From Zelopaecilomyces penicillatus (taxonomy: Eukaryota > Ascomycota > Sordariomycetes > Hypocreales > Pseudodiploosporaceae), in assembly GCA_005765155.1 (NCBI GenBank), contig VCCP01000001.1, forward strand, positions 1,612,001-1,676,000: a DNA stretch of 64,000 bases, given 5' to 3'. The translations under genes and the position numbers were made by a program. The notes below the pieces were generated by a model. It was not told the DNA's origin. It made no database searches and saw nothing but the letters and a program-made list of their open reading frames with translations. Below, piece after piece: positions 59,898 through 64,000 of the stretch (the stretch's first letter is position 1; every line of letters starts with the position of its first letter).

Positions 59898-62506
59898 ATG
59901 CCAGCTACAATGGCTGCTGCAGGCACAGAAGAGCTGTTAGCGCCTGAACCTCCGCCCCAGAAGACGTCTCGATATCGCACTCTTCGCGGTAAAAGTGTCT
60001 CCTCCCACAATCGAATCCTGAGTATCTTTAGCAGCAGCAGCAGCTACGCACCAGACCTACCTTCGCATAGACTGCGGTCCAAGAGTGTCGCAGGGCTTCG
60101 CAACGGATCAGCGTCAATTTCAAAACCACATCCTTTGCCCCCAGACGTACCGCCCATCCCCAGCTACGTCAATGGGTCCAAGGTCAACGGCCTCCCAAAA
60201 CGCCTACCGGCCCCCCCTACTGCAGTCCAGGAATCAGCGCAGAGCAGGACCGAAAAGGAGATTGACGACCTTGCAGCTCAGCTAGACCAGGAAATTGACG
60301 AGGCCAAGCGAAGAAAGGGTGATAGTCAACGACGAAAGGAAGAGGAGGAAGCTCGCGAGGCCGCTCGATATGCCGATGAGGTTGCTCGCCTAGAAGCTGA
60401 GACAGACCGCATTCTCGCAGAACAACGAAAACGCGATCTTGCTAGACTCCAAGCTCAACTCTCTACACCCCCACAGAAGAAGCGAGTTATCCTCGACAAG
60501 CTCACGCTATTCTCCCGCCCCAAAAAGCAGACGTCCTCGCCCAACCAGCCTCCAGGCACCCCTAGCACTATTGCGCCTACCATATTTACGCCTGACCTTA
60601 GTAGATCGAGTAGCATTGAGGCATCGCCTCCTCCCGAGAGGATGAGTTTCATTGATCAGGGCCCCAAGAGCAGGGCACCAATCTCTGCTATTAATGGTGG
60701 GGAGCGTGTAAGTGGCTTGAAGCTCATGGCCCTTTCTTTTTTCTTTTTTCATACTGACCTTGTTTCTAGCGAGTGACTGTCAGATGTTTCGATTCGACTG
60801 TCAATTTGGAGGTGACGGCTGATACATCACCCATTGACATTCTGCAGTCAATTGCAGATCTGACAGCGCACCAAATAGATACCAACACCAGCATTGTAGT
60901 TGAGTGCTACTTTGTTCTTGGACTGGAGCGACGTGTTCGACGATATGAGCGTATCCGAGATATTCTCAACTCATGGGAGCGGGATGCAGAGAATTCGCTT
61001 CTGATTGAATGCACCGAGACTACCGAGCCAAGAAGGGACCTTGAAATCGAATTTGTGCCCAAGACAGACGAGCCTGTTACTGGCTTCACACTCCAATTAT
61101 ACCATTCCGCCCGCCCTGGAAAATGGAACAAACGTTTTGTGACGTTATTGACTACTGGGCAAATGTTTGCAGCAAAGCGACCAGACGCCCAAGTTCATGA
61201 GAAAGACAGCACAACCCTATGTCATCTGTCCGATTTTGACATTTATTCGCCAAAAGAAAGCGAAACTAGGCGTCATTTGAAGCCACCGAAGAAATTCTGC
61301 TTTGCAATTAAGAGCCAGCAGAAAACGGTGGTGTTTCCAAATGGCGAGAATTTTGTACACTTTTTCTGTACTGATGATGCCGACTTGGCTGAACGTTTCT
61401 ATGAGTTGGTTCATGCCTGGCGCAGTTGGTATCTTGTTAACCGACAGGTCAACTTGCGGACCGCTGAGAAAGCCCCTCAAATCACCTTCGCGTTTGACAG
61501 GCCTACGAGCTCAAAAAGCGAGATGATTGGTATCAAACCCACTCTGCAGGTGCCTGTCAATCGACTTTCGTCCTTGAATGGGTCCTTCATTGATGAAAAG
61601 GATTTCACAAAGGCCATTGAAGAGTCCACCATCAAGTTGGCAAAGGAGGCACAGCGATCCAAGTCCCTGGATGTGAGAAAACCATCCATGGCGTCTTCTC
61701 TCGCGCCGACGGTCATGAGCGAGCGTGAGTTCGCCGCTGATGGTCTTTTGGGCGATACCTACGATAAACGGAAAGTACAAGAAGCAGCAGCTGAGAGTAG
61801 TGCCAAAGAGGAGAAGGCAGATAGCCCCTTCACAGAGGGACCTTCATTGCTGAATGCGCTGGCGGAAGCACCCGAACAGCCACAAGCGAGTTCTTGGTTC
61901 CCTTCTGCTGCTGAACACTCTCTTCGTGTTCGAAGCGACTCCGTTCACCATGTTCCGCGACCGATGACAGCTGATTCTGCAGCGCAGCCTGGGCGAGACA
62001 AAAACCCTCGACCGCTTTTGAACCTTGCAGGTGACTTCCCAGAACCCCCACGCTCTCGCGATGGCATGCGACTTGCACCTGGACCTCTCATGCCAGGCCA
62101 TAGCCAGGGCCGTGGTGTGCGCGCCCCTACTGGTTCGCCCCTTGTTGACTATGCAACTGGCAACCCCAATTCAACCCCCAGAAGACTTGGGCCTCCTCCT
62201 GGCAACGGGGGACCACCGCCGCCGCCACCAGCGAGTGCTCGCGGACGGAGTCGTTCAACAGCCGCACCTCACAGTAGCCGTCGGGGACCACCTGATGATC
62301 TTCCTCCGGTTCCTCCAATGCCGCATCGTGGCGGTGGTCCCGGTCCCAACGGGGGCAGACGCGACAGGATGCCCATGAACCCAGACATGGTTCCTCGTGT
62401 ACGTGATCAGCGCCCCCTCTCCCCTCGTCCACACTCACCTCTTCCGCATGCGCCGCGTCACCGGGAGCCCCGTCATCAGGAGCCCTTGGTCAATCGAGCA
62501 CGATAA
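59898..62506 (+). CDS. RA-PH domain protein (MRL/Grb-like architecture)
   Basis: Exons 59898-60707 and 60770-62506 give 848 residues. The N-terminal 270 residues are disordered with a charged coiled coil near 115-185 (EIDDLAAQLDQEIDEAKRR). A Ras-association domain starts at the second exon (RVTVRCFDSTVNLEV, about 271-355), followed by a PH domain (FTLQLYHSARPGKWNKRFV to YELVHAWRSWYL, about 372-493). The C-terminal part is rich in Pro, with a seven-proline run and PPVPPMP, suited to SH3 or profilin partners. This order (coiled coil, RA, PH, proline tail) matches the RIAM/lamellipodin class that couples Ras-like GTPases to actin; in fungi the family is poorly studied and a role in polar growth is inference. 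ATG 59910 is an alternative start. Confidence 0.88.
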
Positions 62507-63699
62507 GCGCCATCATATATGCGACATGTTCTATGCTATTTCCTCGATATTTGGCCTGCATCCTCCTTCTTCCCTGCTCATTTTACCCCCCCTATGATGA
62601 GATCCTGGTATTTTGGCGTGAATACGTTTGGATAAATTGCGCTTATTTAATCTTCTTGGATGGTACCAATGACGACACTTTTTGAGGTCATAATGTTTCA
62701 TATTATTTATTTTTGGGACTCTACTGACCCGGCTGGGCGGTTTGGGGAATGTTGATTTGGTATACGAATTGTACTGAGACTGAGGCTTATGAGCTCGTGA
62801 CAGTCTAACATGGTATAATCACCAAAAAAGGTGCTTATAGAATCAAACTACTTGACTGGCATGACTAGCGACTGTAACTATAAAATAATGACTTGCGTTA
62901 TACTGGTGATTTTACAGTGATACAATTCTCTCATTGCAATTATTGTGCCGTCAACTCATGCTTAGCTGTCCTGCTTTATCCCGTCTTTCTGCACTGAAAG
63001 TGATGTGTAGTTCAGACTTTTCTATTTTTGTAGGATTTGATTTCACTTGTAGCGGACGTCATATAGAAATAAACTACATCAAAGTGGACAGTGACAATTA
63101 CCATCGCTGCGCTGCGAAATAGGACATTGTTAAGTGTTTGTTAAGAGTACTGCCAGTGTTCAATAGGGAGGCAATCAACATGGTATTGAGGAAAACTCCG
63201 TTAGTATGACAGACACCCCTTACAATTCAAGAGAGCGTGAAAAGCTTACCTATAATCCTGATTAGTTTGGTGGCTGCGAATATAGTAATAATGGTAATTC
63301 ATGTTCCCATATATTACTAGACGTAACTTGTTATTTATATAGATGGTTGTAGATACTCTCCTGGGGTTGTTTCGGTACTACAAGCATTGTACAGTGTGGT
63401 AGCCAGTCTTTACACTGTTCACACTCGAGTAGCCCTGCCGATGCACTTTGACGCGTTGTGGTGAGCCGTCACATCGTGACAGTAGCTACCTGCCTCCCAC
63501 TGTGCTAACCTGGCAGCTGCGCCGGCCGTATATTCTACAGCTGCGGGTTCTTGATGGTCCGAGAAGCAGATCACTTTCAATCGGAGTACGCCAGTGTTGC
63601 TGCTCCGTAAGAACACAACTTCCAGCATCCCCAGCTCCCTCGACCCAGCGGGACAGCAAGCTTGCGACCCCACGTCAACACCCCGACTACCCACCCAAC
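62507..63699. other. Spacer between the RA-PH gene and APC8
   Basis: AT-rich 3' UTR and terminator of the RA-PH gene up to about 63,200, then the APC8 promoter. ACGCGT occurs once at 63451-63456, 245 bases before the APC8 ATG. No gene seen. Confidence 0.6.
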
Positions 63700-64000
63700 A
63701 TGGCACTGAGCTCACACGACGTCTCAAACCTGAGGGCTGCATTGCAAGATGCGGTGGTGAGGTGCTCAGAGCGGTGCCTCTACCAATCGTCCAAGTGGTG
63801 AGCGCACGCCGTCCGGAGGATCAAGATCATGTTTACAGACATCTAATGTTGAGCATCAAGGGCAGCCGAGCTCCTGGATGCCTTGCCTGATGCCGAACAA
63901 GAGGGAGATGATGTCAGTGCCACCAGCCCGCACTTATCGCCCATCTTCTCCCCTAATCAAGATCCCGAGGAAGCAGCCCTAGAAGCCAAGGAGCTGAGCA
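63700..64000 (+). CDS. apc8: Anaphase-promoting complex subunit 8 (Cdc23), 5' part
   Basis: Exon 1 63700-63797 and exon 2 from 63861 run off the window, showing about the first 79 residues. Apc8/Cdc23 is a TPR scaffold subunit of the APC/C ubiquitin ligase, controlling mitotic exit. The start MALSSHDVSNLRAALQDA and the following RCLYQSSKW-AAELLDALPDAE match the fungal Apc8 N-terminal domain. The intron uses the acceptor AAG, rather than CAG or TAG, because only this restores TGG (Trp) and the AAELL helix. The TPR repeats lie beyond the window. Confidence 0.85.

Noticed and set aside
63451..63456. Single ACGCGT before APC8 (also 2819, 3006, 36868 and 57513)
   Set aside because: A six-base palindrome is expected about 16 times in 64 kb; single copies carry no weight.
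1..64000. CRISPR arrays, operons and ribosome binding sites
   Set aside because: The window is eukaryotic; none apply and no CRISPR-like regular repeats are present.

Overview
The window is nuclear DNA of a filamentous ascomycete, most likely a Sordariomycete and probably hypocrealean. This rests on short GT-AG introns (about 50-100 nt) with CTRAC-type branch points, and on the gene set: SSD1, MKT1, GH76 DCW1/DFG5, AMS2/SPT21-like GATA factor, DUF4048 and a DUF4188-type monooxygenase. Assignment to order is inference. I resolved 17 protein-coding genes plus one weak candidate. I rebuilt exons from splice signals, reading phase and family conservation.

Layout. 1-3.0 kb: no gene seen. 3.0-4.0 kb (+): DUF1275 membrane protein. 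4.0-9.1 kb: gene-poor. 9.1-13.5 kb (+): SSD1 translational repressor. 16.0-17.0 kb (+): secreted ferritin-like Rds1-type protein. 18.3-20.8 kb (-): MKT1. 21.9-23.2 kb (+): 2OG-Fe(II) dioxygenase, tail to tail with an unusual ATP-dependent DNA ligase (-, 23.3-26.7 kb). 29.2-30.9 kb (+): DUF4048 protein. 32.1-33.1 kb (+): DUF4188/Af470-type monooxygenase. 33.5-35.3 kb (-): secreted glycoside-hydrolase-like protein. 37.7-39.2 kb (+): GH76 mannosidase. 40.1-41.9 kb (+): dihydroxyacetone kinase. 42.2-42.8 kb (-): Sm D2, a four-exon gene invisible as a single ORF. 43.1-44.7 kb (+): 3-hydroxyisobutyryl-CoA hydrolase. 46.1-50.3 kb (+): AMS2/SPT21-like GATA factor. 51.2-53.3 kb (+): POL12. 53.5-54.9 kb (-): MFAP1 splicing factor. 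55.9-57.3 kb (+): RmlD/MAT2B-like reductase. 59.9-62.5 kb (+): RA-PH protein. 63.7 kb to the end (+): APC8/CDC23, cut by the window edge.

Functional themes. Most genes are housekeeping: translation control (SSD1, MKT1), splicing (SmD2, MFAP1), replication and cell cycle (POL12, AMS2-like, APC8) and cell wall (SSD1 target pathway, GH76). The middle (32-39 kb) is more accessory: a monooxygenase, a secreted GH-like protein and long gene-free spacers, but no backbone synthase, so I do not call a metabolite cluster. The best leads are the array of NDR/Cbk1 kinase sites plus docking motifs in SSD1 and similar sites in the DUF4048 protein, the GATA finger with a 70-residue loop, a third-type DNA ligase with a SUMO-interaction-like motif, a possible phase-neutral cassette exon in the RmlD-like gene, and two GC-AG introns.
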